Assembly: GCF_036327775.1 (NCBI RefSeq)
Contig: NZ_CP109598.1
Span: 2,480,001 to 2,544,000 of the forward strand
Length of the DNA: 64,000 bases
Source: Streptomyces sp. NBC_01498
Lineage (GTDB): Bacteria > Actinomycetota > Actinomycetes > Streptomycetales > Streptomycetaceae
Reading direction: 5' to 3'
Below the pieces are notes generated by a model. It was not told where the DNA came from, searched no databases, and saw only the letters and a list, made by a program, of their open reading frames with translations. The translations under genes and the position numbers were made by a program. Shown here piece by piece: positions 17,381-25,973 of this stretch (position 1 is its first letter; each line of letters starts with the position of its first letter).

Positions 17381-18385
17381 CTACCGGCGGCGCAGGTCCG
17401 ACACCCGGGCGCGGTCCGGGGGCTGGTCGGCGAGGGTGCCCGCCGAGCCCGACGTCGCGCCCCGCAGTGGCTGCGGGCCCGGCCCGCCACCCCCGTGCGT
17501 ACGGCGCTGGCCCGGCAGCGGGGTGTCCCGGCGGGCCTGGCGGCCCGGCGGGGGCGGGAGGGCCTCGCCGCCGCCTCCCGGGCCGCCGGGGCCCGTCCCG
17601 GCGGCGCCGCCCGTGACCGTGATCTGCACGCCCTGGTCGGCGAGCGCCTGGAGTTCCGTACCGGCGCGGTCGTCGTGGGCGGGCGGGTCGTCGGTGACCA
17701 GCCGGGTGATCACGTCCGTCGGCACCGTCTGGAACATGGTGTCGGTGCCGAGTTTCGTGTGGTCGGCGAGCACCACGACCTCGGCCGCCGCCTGCACCAG
17801 CGCGCGGTCGACGCTGGCGGAGAGCATGTTGGAGGTGGACAGGCCGCGCTCCGCGGTGAGCCCGCTCCCGGACAGGAACGCGCGGGAGACCCGCAGCCCC
17901 TGGAGCGACTGTTCGGCACCGCTGCCGACCAGCGCGTAGTTGGAGCCACGCAGGGTGCCGCCGGTCATGACGACCTCGACCCGGTTGGCATGGGCCAACG
18001 CCTGCGCGACGAGCAGCGAGTTGGTGACGACGGTCAGACCGGGAATCCGCGCGAGCCGGCGGGCCAGCTCCTGCGTGGTCGTACCGGCGCCGACCACCAC
18101 GGCCTCGCCCTCTTCGACGAGACTCGCGGCGAGATCGGCGATGGCCGTCTTCTCCGCCGTGGCGAGATGGGATTTTTGCGGAAAGCCGGATTCTCGCGTG
18201 AATCCGCCCGGCAGTACCGCACCGCCGTGCCGGCGGTCGAGGAGTCCTTCGGCCTCCAGCGCCCGCACGTCCCGCCGTACGGTCACTTCGGAGGTCTGGA
18301 CGACGCGGGCGAGCTCCCGGAGCGACACGGCTCCGTTGGCGCGCACCATTTCAAGGATTAACTGACGACGTTCTGCAGCGAACAC
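17381..18385 (-). CDS. DeoR-family transcriptional regulator
   Basis: 334 residues. N-terminal DeoR winged helix (RRQLILEMVRANGAVSLRELARVVQTSEVTVRRDVRALE, 7-45), then the sugar-phosphate-sensing domain of the isomerase-like fold (GAGTTTQELAR, TNSLLVAQAL, MTGGTLR). The family usually ends near residue 260; here about 70 further residues are a Gly/Pro/Arg-rich tail, which may be disordered or extension by drift. GTG at 18385 follows TACTGT (complement of 18393-18398) by 7 nt with no Shine-Dalgarno: leaderless. DeoR proteins bind phosphosugars, and this gene borders the nucleoside salvage genes, so it is my first candidate for the repressor of the shared palindrome; that is inference only. Confidence 0.9.
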   Translation of the reverse strand: MFAAERRQLILEMVRANGAVSLRELARVVQTSEVTVRRDVRALEAEGLLDRRHGGAVLPGGFTRESGFPQKSHLATAEKTAIADLAASLVEEGEAVVVGAGTTTQELARRLARIPGLTVVTNSLLVAQALAHANRVEVVMTGGTLRGSNYALVGSGAEQSLQGLRVSRAFLSGSGLTAERGLSTSNMLSASVDRALVQAAAEVVVLADHTKLGTDTMFQTVPTDVITRLVTDDPPAHDDRAGTELQALADQGVQITVTGGAAGTGPGGPGGGGEALPPPPGRQARRDTPLPGQRRTHGGGGPGPQPLRGATSGSAGTLADQPPDRARVSDLRRR

Positions 18386-18392
18386 GAAACTG

Positions 18393-18398
18393 ACAGTA
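18393..18398 (-). promoter_or_regulatory. -10 hexamer for leaderless DeoR gene
   Basis: TACTGT on the minus strand, then CAGTTTC, then the GTG start. Confidence 0.45.
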
Positions 18399-18516
18399 AC
18401 CCCAACGGCCGTCCGTTTTCAGAGCTTCGCGCCGAAAATCGGAAGGTGTACGTATGGGACGGTGACACGTGGTATGGGTGGGCGGGCCCGGGGCCCGCGC
18501 ACGCCCATGACCTGCG

Positions 18517-19956
18517 TCAACCCTCGTCCCCGCCCTGGCGGCTGTGCAGTTGTCGCGCCACCTCGGCGATCGAGCCCGACAGAGAGGGGTACACAGTGAA
18601 AGCGTTTGCGATCTGTTCCACGGTCAGATTGTTGTCGACCGCGATCGAGATGGGGTGAATCAGCTCGCTGGCACGCGGCGACACCACCACACCGCCGACG
18701 ACGATCCCGGTGCCCGGACGGCACAGTATTTTGACGAAACCGTCCCGGATGCCCTGCATCTTGGCGCGAGGGTTACGCAGCAGCGGCAGCTTGACGACCC
18801 GTGCGTCGATCTTCCCGCTGTCCACGTCCGACTGGCTGTAGCCGACGGTCGCGATCTCCGGGTCCGTGAAGACGTTGGACGAGACCGTCTTGAGGTTGAG
18901 CGGGGCGACGGCGTCGCCGAGGAAGTGGTACATGGCGATCCGGCCCTGCATCGCCGCCACCGAGGCGAGCGCGAAGATGCCGGTCACGTCACCCGCCGCG
19001 TAGACGCCGGGTGCGGACGTACGCGAGACCCGGTCGGTCCAGATGTGGCCCGAGTCCTTGACCCGGACCCCGGCGTCCTCCAGGCCCATGCCCTCGGCGT
19101 TGGGGATCGCGCCGACCGCCATCAGACAGTGCGTGCCGGAGATGACCCGGCCGTCGTCCAGCGTGACCTCGACGCGGTCGCCCGCGCGCTTGGCGGACGC
19201 GGCGCGGGAGCGCGACATCACGTTCATGCCCCGGCGGCGGAAGACGTCCTCCAGGACGGCGGCGGCGTCCGGGTCCTCGCCGGGCAGCACTCGGTCGCGG
19301 GAGGAGACGAGCGTGACGCGCGAGCCGAGCGCCTGGTAGGCGCCGGCGAACTCGGCGCCGGTGACGCCGGAGCCGACGACGATCAGTTCCTCGGGCAGCT
19401 CCGTCAGGTCGTACACCTGCGTCCAGTTGAGGATCCGCTCGCCGTCGGGCAGCGCGTCGGGGATCTCACGCGGGTGCGCGCCGGTGGCGATGAGCACGGC
19501 GTCGGCGGTCAGGGTGTCCTCGGCGCCGTCGGCCGAGGTCACGATCACCTTGCGGGAGCCGTCGGTGGCCTGCTGGCCGTGCAGCCGGCCCCGGCCGCGC
19601 ACCACGCGGGCGCCGGCCCGGGTGACGGACGCGGTGATGTCGTGCGACTGGGCGAGCGCGAGGCGCTTGACACGCCGGTTGACCTTGCCGAGGTCGACCC
19701 CCACGACGCGGGCGGCCTGTTCGAGGGGCGGGGTGTCGTCGGCGACGATGATGCCCAGTTCCTCGTACGAGGAGTCGAAGGTGGTCATCACCTCGGCCGT
19801 CGCGATGAGGGTCTTGGAGGGCACGCAGTCGGTGAGCACGGAGGCCCCGCCGAGACCGTCGCAGTCCACGACGGTCACCTCGGCGCCGAGCTGCGCGGCC
19901 ACCAGGGCCGCCTCGTACCCGCCGGGTCCGCCACCGATGATCACGATCCGGGTCAC
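18517..19956 (-). CDS. lpdA: LpdA-type NAD(P)H quinone reductase (flavoprotein disulfide reductase fold)
   Basis: 479 residues. FAD site GGGPGGYEAALVAAQLGAEVTVV at the N-terminus, second dinucleotide site VVGSGVTGAEFAGAYQ, and the YAAGDVTG FAD motif. The redox-active CxxxxC of true lipoamide dehydrogenases is missing its first Cys (GGASVLTDCVPSK), exactly the kind of change known for M. tuberculosis LpdA (Rv3303c), a quinone reductase; the C-terminal HxxxxE is also altered (HPISIAVDN). So lipoamide dehydrogenase activity is unlikely despite the annotation it often receives. GTG at 19956 with GAGGCGGA upstream. Same strand as the DeoR gene 130 nt downstream, but that gene has its own promoter. 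Confidence 0.9.
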   Translation of the reverse strand: MTRIVIIGGGPGGYEAALVAAQLGAEVTVVDCDGLGGASVLTDCVPSKTLIATAEVMTTFDSSYEELGIIVADDTPPLEQAARVVGVDLGKVNRRVKRLALAQSHDITASVTRAGARVVRGRGRLHGQQATDGSRKVIVTSADGAEDTLTADAVLIATGAHPREIPDALPDGERILNWTQVYDLTELPEELIVVGSGVTGAEFAGAYQALGSRVTLVSSRDRVLPGEDPDAAAVLEDVFRRRGMNVMSRSRAASAKRAGDRVEVTLDDGRVISGTHCLMAVGAIPNAEGMGLEDAGVRVKDSGHIWTDRVSRTSAPGVYAAGDVTGIFALASVAAMQGRIAMYHFLGDAVAPLNLKTVSSNVFTDPEIATVGYSQSDVDSGKIDARVVKLPLLRNPRAKMQGIRDGFVKILCRPGTGIVVGGVVVSPRASELIHPISIAVDNNLTVEQIANAFTVYPSLSGSIAEVARQLHSRQGGDEG

Positions 19957-20442
19957 GAAAAGTCCGCCTCGCGTTGTCGACCCGACCCGTCTGCCGTCCC
20001 GGCCGGGAGTCCGGGGAGTCCCCGGAGGATGCAGTACGTACGCCATTGTCCCGCACGCGTCACGATGCTTCGCCCCGGGTCCCCGCGCGGCCCGGAAACC
20101 GCACGGAAGAGGGCCGGACGCGCGCCCGGATACGGGCCCGGCACCGTCCCGGCGCGGGTGCGGGAAGCGGGCCGCGGGTCGAGCCGACGGGGACCCACAG
20201 CGAACCGACCGCGACCCGACGACGACCCGACGACGACCCGACGACGGAAGCACTCGGAAGGACAACGACCGGACAGCGGACCGAAGCCCGGCCCGACGGC
20301 GGAGGGACGACTACCCGGCGACAACCCGGCGGCGAGCCGACAGCGGCCCGGCGGCGACCGGGCGGCGACCGGGCGGCGACCGGAACCGACCGGGTGCCGG
20401 GCATTCACCGGGCACGCGCGTACCTCCCGTACCCTCGTCCCC
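19957..20442. repeat. lpdA - cyclotransferase intergenic region with short repeats
   Basis: About 490 nt between divergent genes. Contains CGACGACCC repeats near 20216-20242 and CGGCGACCGGG repeats near 20350-20385. The leaderless promoter of the cyclotransferase is at its right end (20430-20435). No gene is supported. Confidence 0.5.
20430..20435 (+). promoter_or_regulatory. -10 hexamer for leaderless cyclotransferase gene
   Basis: TACCCT, then CGTCCCC, then ATG at 20443. An ACGCGCGTA word 10 nt upstream resembles half of the nucleoside palindrome but its left half is wrong. Confidence 0.45.
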
Positions 20443-20880
20443 ATGTCGCTCTACGCCGCGTACGCCGGCAACCTCGACGCGCGGCTGATGTCCCGCCGCG
20501 CCCCGCACTCCCCACTGCGCGGCACCGGCTGGCTCAACGGCTGGCGGCTCACGTTCGGCGGAGAGCAGATGGGCTGGGAGGGCGCGCTGGCCACCCTCGT
20601 GGAGGCGCCCCGCTCGCAGGTCTTCGTCGCGCTGTACGACATCGCGCCGATGGACGAGGACTCGATGGACCGCTGGGAAGGTGTCGGGCTCGACATCTAC
20701 CGGCGTATGCGGGTGCGCGTGGACACGCTGGACGGCAAGGAGCCGGCCTGGCTGTACGTCCTCAACGGGTACGAGGGCGGCCTGCCGTCGGCGCGTTATC
20801 TCGGCGAACTGGCCGAGGCCGCCGAGTCGGCCGGGGCCCCGCACGACTATGTGATGGAACTGCGGAAGCGCGCGTGCTGA
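20443..20880 (+). CDS. gamma-glutamylcyclotransferase-fold protein
   Basis: 145 residues with the GGCT/butirosin-type fold: the start AYAGNLD replaces the usual YGSNL, the substrate loop, and a conserved core around LYDIAPMDEDSMDRWEGVG. It may cleave gamma-glutamyl amines, but the Ser-for-Gly/Asn changes in the first loop make the substrate uncertain. Probably leaderless. Plus-strand neighbour of PNP, 156 nt upstream of it. Confidence 0.8.
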   Translation: MSLYAAYAGNLDARLMSRRAPHSPLRGTGWLNGWRLTFGGEQMGWEGALATLVEAPRSQVFVALYDIAPMDEDSMDRWEGVGLDIYRRMRVRVDTLDGKEPAWLYVLNGYEGGLPSARYLGELAEAAESAGAPHDYVMELRKRAC

Positions 20881-20999
20881 ACCGGCACCCGATCCGCACG
20901 GTGATGCCGGTCACGGTCCCGGCGACCCCCGCACGCGGCTGACTTGCGTGTTTGCCGGAAACGACCGCACAACGATCCGGCGACCGCGCTCGGGGGCAT

Positions 21000-21011
21000 C
21001 TACGCGCGTAG
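21000..21011. promoter_or_regulatory. nucleoside-regulon palindrome, site 1 (PNP)
   Basis: CTACGCGCGTAG, perfect 12-bp palindrome preceded by AT (ATCTACGCGCGTAG). Ends 12 nt before the PNP -10 (TACGCT, 21024-21029), thus covering the -35 region. Confidence 0.85.
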
Positions 21012-21023
21012 GGCCTGAACGGT

Positions 21024-21029
21024 TACGCT
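21024..21029 (+). promoter_or_regulatory. -10 hexamer for leaderless PNP gene
   Basis: TACGCT, then CATCCGC, then GTG at 21037. Confidence 0.55.
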
Positions 21030-21036
21030 CATCCGC

Positions 21037-21867
21037 GTGAACGCATCTGTTATCCCGGCCACGGCCGACGGATCCGCCGACCCCCACGCCGCCGCCTCCG
21101 CCGCCGCGGTGCGCCTGCGCGAGCTCACCGGCGCCGAGACCCACGACGTGGCCCTGGTGATGGGCTCCGGCTGGGCACCCGCCGTCGCCGCGCTGGGAGC
21201 ACCCGAGGCCGAGTTCCCGGTGACCGAACTGCCGGGCTTTCCCCCGCCGGTCGTCGCCGGCCACGGCGGGACGATCCGCTCCTACGCGATCGCCGACAAG
21301 CGCGCGCTGGTCTTCCTGGGCCGTACGCACTACTACGAGGGCCGCGGCGTCGCGGCGGTCGCGCACGGCGTCCGTACGGCCGTCGCCTCCGGCTGCAAGA
21401 CCATCGTGCTGACGAACGGCTGCGGCGGGCTGCGCGAGGGCATGCGGCCTGGCCAGCCGGTGCTGATCAGCGACCACATCAACCTGACGGCGGCCTCGCC
21501 GATCGTCGGCCCCAACTTCGTGGACCTCACCGACCTGTACTCGCCCCGGCTGCGGGCGCTGTGCAAAGAGGTGGACCCGGGTCTGGAGGAGGGCGTGTAC
21601 GTCCAGTTCCCCGGCCCGCACTACGAGACGCCCGCCGAGATCAACATGGTCCGGGTGCTCGGCGGCGACCTGGTCGGCATGTCGACCGTGCTGGAGGCCA
21701 TCGCGGCACGGGAGGCGGGGGCCGAGGTCCTGGGCATCTCGCTGGTCACGAACCTGGCGGCGGGCCTGTCGGGCGAGCCGCTGAACCACGAGGAAGTGCT
21801 CCAGGCGGGGCGGGACTCGGCGACGCAGATGGGCGCGCTGCTCGCGCGGGTGCTGGAACGCATCTGA
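21037..21867 (+). CDS. punA: purine nucleoside phosphorylase
   Basis: Trimeric-type PNP that phosphorolyses (deoxy)inosine and guanosine to base and (deoxy)ribose-1-phosphate. 276 residues. Phosphate-site [12 protein letters not shown], the purine-site [25 protein letters not shown] and the ribose contact [14 protein letters not shown], and [17 protein letters not shown] are all present. GTG start at 21037 is leaderless and lies under a promoter with the shared CTACGCGCGTAG palindrome. Neighbour phosphohexomutase follows after a 300-nt repeat region. Mycobacterial order (lpdA, PNP, pmmB) is the same. Confidence 0.95.
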   Translation: MNASVIPATADGSADPHAAASAAAVRLRELTGAETHDVALVMGSGWAPAVAALGAPEAEFPVTELPGFPPPVVAGHGGTIRSYAIADKRALVFLGRTHYYEGRGVAAVAHGVRTAVASGCKTIVLTNGCGGLREGMRPGQPVLISDHINLTAASPIVGPNFVDLTDLYSPRLRALCKEVDPGLEEGVYVQFPGPHYETPAEINMVRVLGGDLVGMSTVLEAIAAREAGAEVLGISLVTNLAAGLSGEPLNHEEVLQAGRDSATQMGALLARVLERI

Positions 21868-21960
21868 GGGATGCGGGGGCGGGACGACCGGCCGGGACGG
21901 CCGGGCGGGCGTACCCTCACGGGCCACAGACCGCCACCGACGCCCGCGCCACCGGCGACC

Positions 21961-22030
21961 GAGCACCGAGCACCGAGCACCGAGCACCGAGCACCGAGCA
22001 CCGAGCACCGAGCACCGAGCACCGAGCACC
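21961..22030. repeat. heptanucleotide tandem repeat, 10 copies
   Basis: GAGCACC repeated ten times without interruption, followed by three more copies spaced by AGACGCT, AAACGCT and AAACGT up to about 22073. Lies between PNP and the mutase gene (gap 21868-22169), which otherwise has no gene. The perfect core suggests an active slipped-strand locus. Confidence 0.9.
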
Positions 22031-22169
22031 AGACGCTGAGCACCAAACGCTGAGCACCAAACGTGAGCACCGACGTACGGCAGACACAGGCGCAGACGCA
22101 GAACCGGTCCGACCCGGGTGACCCACCGCGCGGCGCAGCCGACCCCGGGACTCAGGAAGGGAATCCACA

Positions 22170-23819
22170 GTGCAGCAGGACCTCATCGCGCGCGCCGAGG
22201 CGTGGCTGGCCGAGGACCCGGACGGGGACACGCGGGACGAGCTGCGGAAGCTCCTCGACTCCGGTGACCCGGACGCGCTGGCCGAACGGTTCGCCGGCAC
22301 GCTCCAGTTCGGCACGGCCGGGCTCCGGGGCGAACTGGGCGCCGGGCCGATGCGGATGAACCGCCCGGTGGTCATCCGCGCCGCCGCCGGGCTCGCCGCG
22401 TACCTCAGGTCCACGGGCCAGGGCGACGGACTCGTCGTCGTCGGCTACGACGCCCGCCACAAGTCCGCCGACTTCGCGCGCGACACGGCGGCCGTCATGA
22501 CCGGGGCGGGGCTGCGCGCCGCTGTCCTGCCGCGTCCGCTGCCGACCCCCGTACTGGCCTTCGCCATACGGCACTTGGGCGCCGTGGCCGGGGTGGAGGT
22601 CACCGCCAGCCACAACCCGCCGCGTGACAACGGCTACAAGGTCTATCTCGGCGACGGCTCCCAGATCGTGTCGCCCGTGGACGCGTCCATCGCGGCGGAG
22701 ATCGACGCGGTCGGCCCGCTGGCGACGGTGCCGCGCCCGGAGGACGGCTGGGAGGTCCTCGGCGACGAGGTGCTGACGGCCTATCTGGAGCGCGCGCTGA
22801 CCGTCCTGAGCCCCGGCTCGCCCCGTACCGCCCGTGTCGTCCACACGGCGCTGCACGGCGTCGGTACGGAGACCCTGAACGCCGCCTTCGCGCGGGCCGG
22901 TTTCCCCGCGCCCGTGGCGGTGGCCGAACAGGCCGCGCCCGACCCGGACTTCCCCACCGTCGCGTTCCCGAACCCGGAGGAGCCGGGCGCGATGGACCTG
23001 GCGTTCGCCGCGGCCCGGCGCGCCGCCCCGGACATCGTCATCGCCAACGACCCGGACGCGGACCGCTGCGCGGTGGCCGTACCGGACGCGGAGGCGGCGA
23101 GCGGCTGGCGGATGCTGCGCGGCGACGAGGTGGGCGCGCTGCTGGCCGCGCACCTGGTGAGCAAGGGCGCGACGGGCGTGTTCGCCGAGTCGATCGTGTC
23201 GTCGTCGCTGCTCGGGCGGATCGCGGAGGCGGCGGGCGTCGGGTACGAGGAGACGCTCACCGGCTTCAAGTGGATCGCCCGCGTGGAGGGTCTGCGGTAC
23301 GGGTACGAGGAGGCGCTCGGCTACTGCGTCGACCCCGGCGGCGTACGCGACAAGGACGGCATCACGGCGGCGCTGCTCGTCGCGGAACTGGCGTCCGCGC
23401 TGAAGGAGAAGGGCCGGGGCCTGACGGACCTGCTGGACGATCTGGCGCTGGCGCACGGCCTGCACGCCACGGACCAGCTGTCGGTGCGGGTACGGGACCT
23501 GTCGCTGATCGCACGGGCCATGGACCGGCTGCGCGACGAGCCGCCGACGGAGCTGGCCGGTCTGACGGTGGTCTCGGCGGAGGACCTCTCGGCGGGCGCG
23601 GGCGGGCTCCCGCCGACGGACGGGCTGCGCTACCACCTGGAGGGCGCGTACCGGGCCCGGGTGATCGTCCGCCCGAGCGGTACGGAACCGAAGCTGAAGT
23701 GCTACCTGGAGGCGGTGATCCCGGTCACGGACGCCTCCGGCCTGCCGGCGGCCCGCGCACGGGGCGCGGAGCTGCTGTCGGCCCTGAAGCGGGACCTGTC
23801 GGAGGCGGCGGGCATCTGA
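22170..23819 (+). CDS. phosphohexomutase family (phosphomannomutase / possible phosphopentomutase)
   Basis: 549 residues, four-domain alpha-D-phosphohexomutase. Phosphoserine loop TASHNPPRDNGYK, metal loop NDPDADRC, sugar loop with GVGYEETLTGFKWI, and phosphate-binding RPSGTEPKLKCY near the C-terminus. Annotated as ManB/PmmB in relatives, but its place between PNP and DeoC, and the absence of a DeoB gene here, suggest that it converts (deoxy)ribose-1-phosphate to the 5-phosphate. GTG at 22170 with GGAAGG 10 nt upstream. No copy of the palindrome in its own upstream region, so it may rely on read-through from PNP. Confidence 0.9.
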   Translation: MQQDLIARAEAWLAEDPDGDTRDELRKLLDSGDPDALAERFAGTLQFGTAGLRGELGAGPMRMNRPVVIRAAAGLAAYLRSTGQGDGLVVVGYDARHKSADFARDTAAVMTGAGLRAAVLPRPLPTPVLAFAIRHLGAVAGVEVTASHNPPRDNGYKVYLGDGSQIVSPVDASIAAEIDAVGPLATVPRPEDGWEVLGDEVLTAYLERALTVLSPGSPRTARVVHTALHGVGTETLNAAFARAGFPAPVAVAEQAAPDPDFPTVAFPNPEEPGAMDLAFAAARRAAPDIVIANDPDADRCAVAVPDAEAASGWRMLRGDEVGALLAAHLVSKGATGVFAESIVSSSLLGRIAEAAGVGYEETLTGFKWIARVEGLRYGYEEALGYCVDPGGVRDKDGITAALLVAELASALKEKGRGLTDLLDDLALAHGLHATDQLSVRVRDLSLIARAMDRLRDEPPTELAGLTVVSAEDLSAGAGGLPPTDGLRYHLEGAYRARVIVRPSGTEPKLKCYLEAVIPVTDASGLPAARARGAELLSALKRDLSEAAGI

Positions 23820-23829
23820 GCCCTCGGAC

Positions 23830-23866
23830 GGGCGCGCTCCCGGGGGATTCCCGGCGGAGCGCGCCC
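23830..23866 (+). terminator. terminator after the mutase
   Basis: GGGCGCGCTCC (23830-23840) and GGAGCGCGCCC (23856-23866) form an 11-bp stem with an inner CGGG/CCCG pair. Shared with the convergent gene at 23927. Confidence 0.75.
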
Positions 23867-23926
23867 GGCCGGACTCGGTCCCCGTACGGTGCCTTCACGG
23901 CGTACGAGGGAGTACCTGGCCACGGC

Positions 23927-24889
23927 CTACTCCTCCGGGTCCCACGCCTCCAGCAGGTCGAAGAGGCGCCGTTCGCCGCCCAGCGTGAGCGAGTCCAGCG
24001 GAACACGGCCGTACAGAACCAGCACCAGTTCGGCGGCCGTGCCCCGGGCGGAGGCGTACGCCACGTCCGGGTCGTCGGCGGCGGTGGCGGCCTCGGGCCC
24101 CGTACCCGGCACGGGAAGGCGGGTGAGCCGCGCCCGGCCGGTGGGGAGCGAGAGGCGCCAGGACGCGCCCTCGGTGGCGTGGAAGTCGATCACGGAGGGC
24201 TCGTACGGCCACGCGAAGCCTCCGCAGCAGGTGGAGAGGAACTCGTCGACCCCGTCGAGCGCCGCGTCGTCCGGCAGCGGCTGCGGGGCGCCCACGGTGA
24301 TCCGGGCGTCGTAGGTGTGCACCGCGGCTTCCTGGACCTGGTGCCGGGCGACGGCACCGCTGGTCTGCGGCGACTGCGACCCGCCCCACCACGTCCGGCA
24401 GCCCCGGTCCGGGCCGGACTCCCGCAGCGCGCCCAGCAACCGCTCCGTGGACCCGGCCGACCAGGCCAGCAGGGCCGCGGGCTCACCGGGCACGGCCGGG
24501 GCGGCCCCCGCCGCGACGTCGGGCGCGGGGTCGGATTCGGTTCCGGGGGCGGTACCGGGATGGGCCTGGGGGTCGCTGTCGGGTGCGGTGCCGGGGGCGG
24601 TCCCGGGATGGGCCTCGGGGTCGCTGACGGGTCCGGCGTCGAGTGCGGTCTCAGGGTCGCTGTTGGATGCCGGGTCGGCCGGGGAACCCTCGGTGAGCCC
24701 CGCGGTGACGACGTCGGCCCAGTGGCGGTGCACCTCGCCCAGATGCCGGACCAGGTCCAGCAGCGTCCACTCGGGGCAGGTCGGCACCCGTACGTCGAGG
24801 CTGGGCGCGGAGGCGACGGCGGCCCGGAACACGACCGCTCGCTCGTCGATCATCCGCAGCAGGACAGGGAACTCCAGGGTCTTCTCCAC
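23927..24889 (-). CDS. maleylpyruvate isomerase-like (mycothiol/DinB fold) protein
   Basis: 320 residues. N-terminal mycothiol-dependent isomerase region (VPTCPEWTLLDLVRHLGEVHRHWADVV, with the metal-type His pair and a third His in ARHQVQEAAVHTYDA) and the usual C-terminal extra domain (GTAAELVLVLYGRVPLDSL). Between residues 75 and 125 there is an insertion of near-tandem repeats (SDPQAHPGTAPGT twice), visible in the DNA as a duplicated segment at 24540-24640, probably disordered. Mycothiol is the thiol of this order, so a detoxifying transferase role is possible; substrate unknown. Confidence 0.8.
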   Translation of the reverse strand: MEKTLEFPVLLRMIDERAVVFRAAVASAPSLDVRVPTCPEWTLLDLVRHLGEVHRHWADVVTAGLTEGSPADPASNSDPETALDAGPVSDPEAHPGTAPGTAPDSDPQAHPGTAPGTESDPAPDVAAGAAPAVPGEPAALLAWSAGSTERLLGALRESGPDRGCRTWWGGSQSPQTSGAVARHQVQEAAVHTYDARITVGAPQPLPDDAALDGVDEFLSTCCGGFAWPYEPSVIDFHATEGASWRLSLPTGRARLTRLPVPGTGPEAATAADDPDVAYASARGTAAELVLVLYGRVPLDSLTLGGERRLFDLLEAWDPEE

Positions 24890-25036
24890 GCGGGCTGTCT
24901 ATCACCGTGCTCCGGCGGCCGGACAGCGATTTTCCCCGGCCGTCGGCACGCTCGCAGCGCGCGCCGTACGCACCCCGGAGCCCGCCCGCCGTACCCGCCC
25001 CCCGCGAAACCTCCGGAACGCGCGCGGAACCCCGCG

Positions 25037-25654
25037 TCACCCCGTCGCGAGCAGGATCACCAGGACCAGCAGGCCCGCCAGGGTCGGGGCCAGGATCTCG
25101 TACGCCCAGCGCACCCGTGGCTCGCCCTGCGCCGTCGGGCGGGGCGCGCAGCGTTCCGCCTGGGTGCGCAGCTCGGCGACCGCGTGGTCCGCGTCCGGGG
25201 TGTGCGGCGGCGCCTCGGTCAGGTCCGCGGCCGGCGACCCGCGGCGGCGCGACGGCGGGCGGCGCATCGCGCGCTTGCGCTTGCGCAGCGAGACGGGCAC
25301 CGCCCAGAGCTGGTATTTCGTACCGCCCTCGGTGAACACCTCGCTCGAATAACCGGCCCGTACGTCGGACACGGACGCCCACGGCAGCACGATCGTGCGG
25401 AACGGATTCCTGATCCGCAGCCGGTCGTCGCCCGCGAACACCGCCGGCCGCATCGTGAAGGCCACCACGAGCGGCACGGCGAACAGCAGGCCCGCGAGCG
25501 CCAGCCAGGGTGTCCGGCCGTGGCCCCGGACCACGGCGTCGATCCCGAACCACGCCCCGAGCGCGAGCAGCAGCACACCGCCGGCGATACCGGCGGGCGA
25601 CCGGAAGACACGCTCCGCGTAGGTCGGCTCGGAGGGCTGTTCGGAACTCGTCAT
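25037..25654 (-). CDS. two-helix membrane protein with PH-like domain
   Basis: 205 residues: two N-terminal membrane helices (about 20-60), a bacterial PH-like domain (TMRPAVFAGDDRLRIRNPFRTIVLPWASVSDVRAGYSS), a basic/proline linker and one C-terminal helix (ILAPTLAGLLVLVILLATG). Role unknown; such proteins are common in actinomycete membranes. ATG 25654 preceded 7 nt upstream by CAGAAT (complement of 25662-25667), so possibly leaderless. Divergent from deoC. Confidence 0.8.
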   Translation of the reverse strand: MTSSEQPSEPTYAERVFRSPAGIAGGVLLLALGAWFGIDAVVRGHGRTPWLALAGLLFAVPLVVAFTMRPAVFAGDDRLRIRNPFRTIVLPWASVSDVRAGYSSEVFTEGGTKYQLWAVPVSLRKRKRAMRRPPSRRRGSPAADLTEAPPHTPDADHAVAELRTQAERCAPRPTAQGEPRVRWAYEILAPTLAGLLVLVILLATG

Positions 25655-25948
25655 GCTGTCGATTCTGCCGTACGCCGCGGACATACCGGCCTCGGCTCCG
25701 TCGCCGCACCGCCCCGGCACCGGCCCGACAGCGCCCCGGCACCGCTCCCGTAACGCCCGCGCACCACCCAGCACCGCTCCCCCACCGTCGTCCTCTCATC
25801 GCTCCCGCGCCGCCCCCGCAGCACCCCCACCGACCTCTTCATCGCCCCCCGCGCCGTCCTCTCACCGCCTCCGCGCCGCCCTCTCCCCCGTGTGACGTAG
25901 CTCCACGTCACAGCGGCTCCCCCGTAACCCCACCCCCTGTACATGCTG

Positions 25949-25960
25949 CTACGCGCGTAG
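25949..25960. promoter_or_regulatory. nucleoside-regulon palindrome, site 2 (deoC)
   Basis: CTACGCGCGTAG, perfect, followed by AT. It ends one base before the deoC -10 (TATGCT, 25962-25967), so it fills the promoter spacer. Confidence 0.88.
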
Positions 25961-25961
25961 A

Positions 25962-25967
25962 TATGCT
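25962..25967 (+). promoter_or_regulatory. -10 hexamer for leaderless deoC
   Basis: TATGCT, then CATGTG, then GTG at 25974 (a second GTG at 25971). Confidence 0.55.
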
Positions 25968-25973
25968 CATGTG

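Noticed and set aside
16955..18361. 468-residue plus-strand frame opposite the DeoR gene
   Set aside because: The minus strand encodes a complete DeoR winged-helix protein; the plus frame is a GC shadow.
20411..20422. Sixth copy of the nucleoside palindrome before the cyclotransferase gene
   Set aside because: Only CACGCGCGTACC; the left half and last bases differ, and about one chance match to its 9-bp core is expected in 64 kb of such GC-rich DNA.
21961..22073. Possible CRISPR array
   Set aside because: Unit is 7 bp, uninterrupted, with no unique spacers of 30-40 bp and no cas genes.
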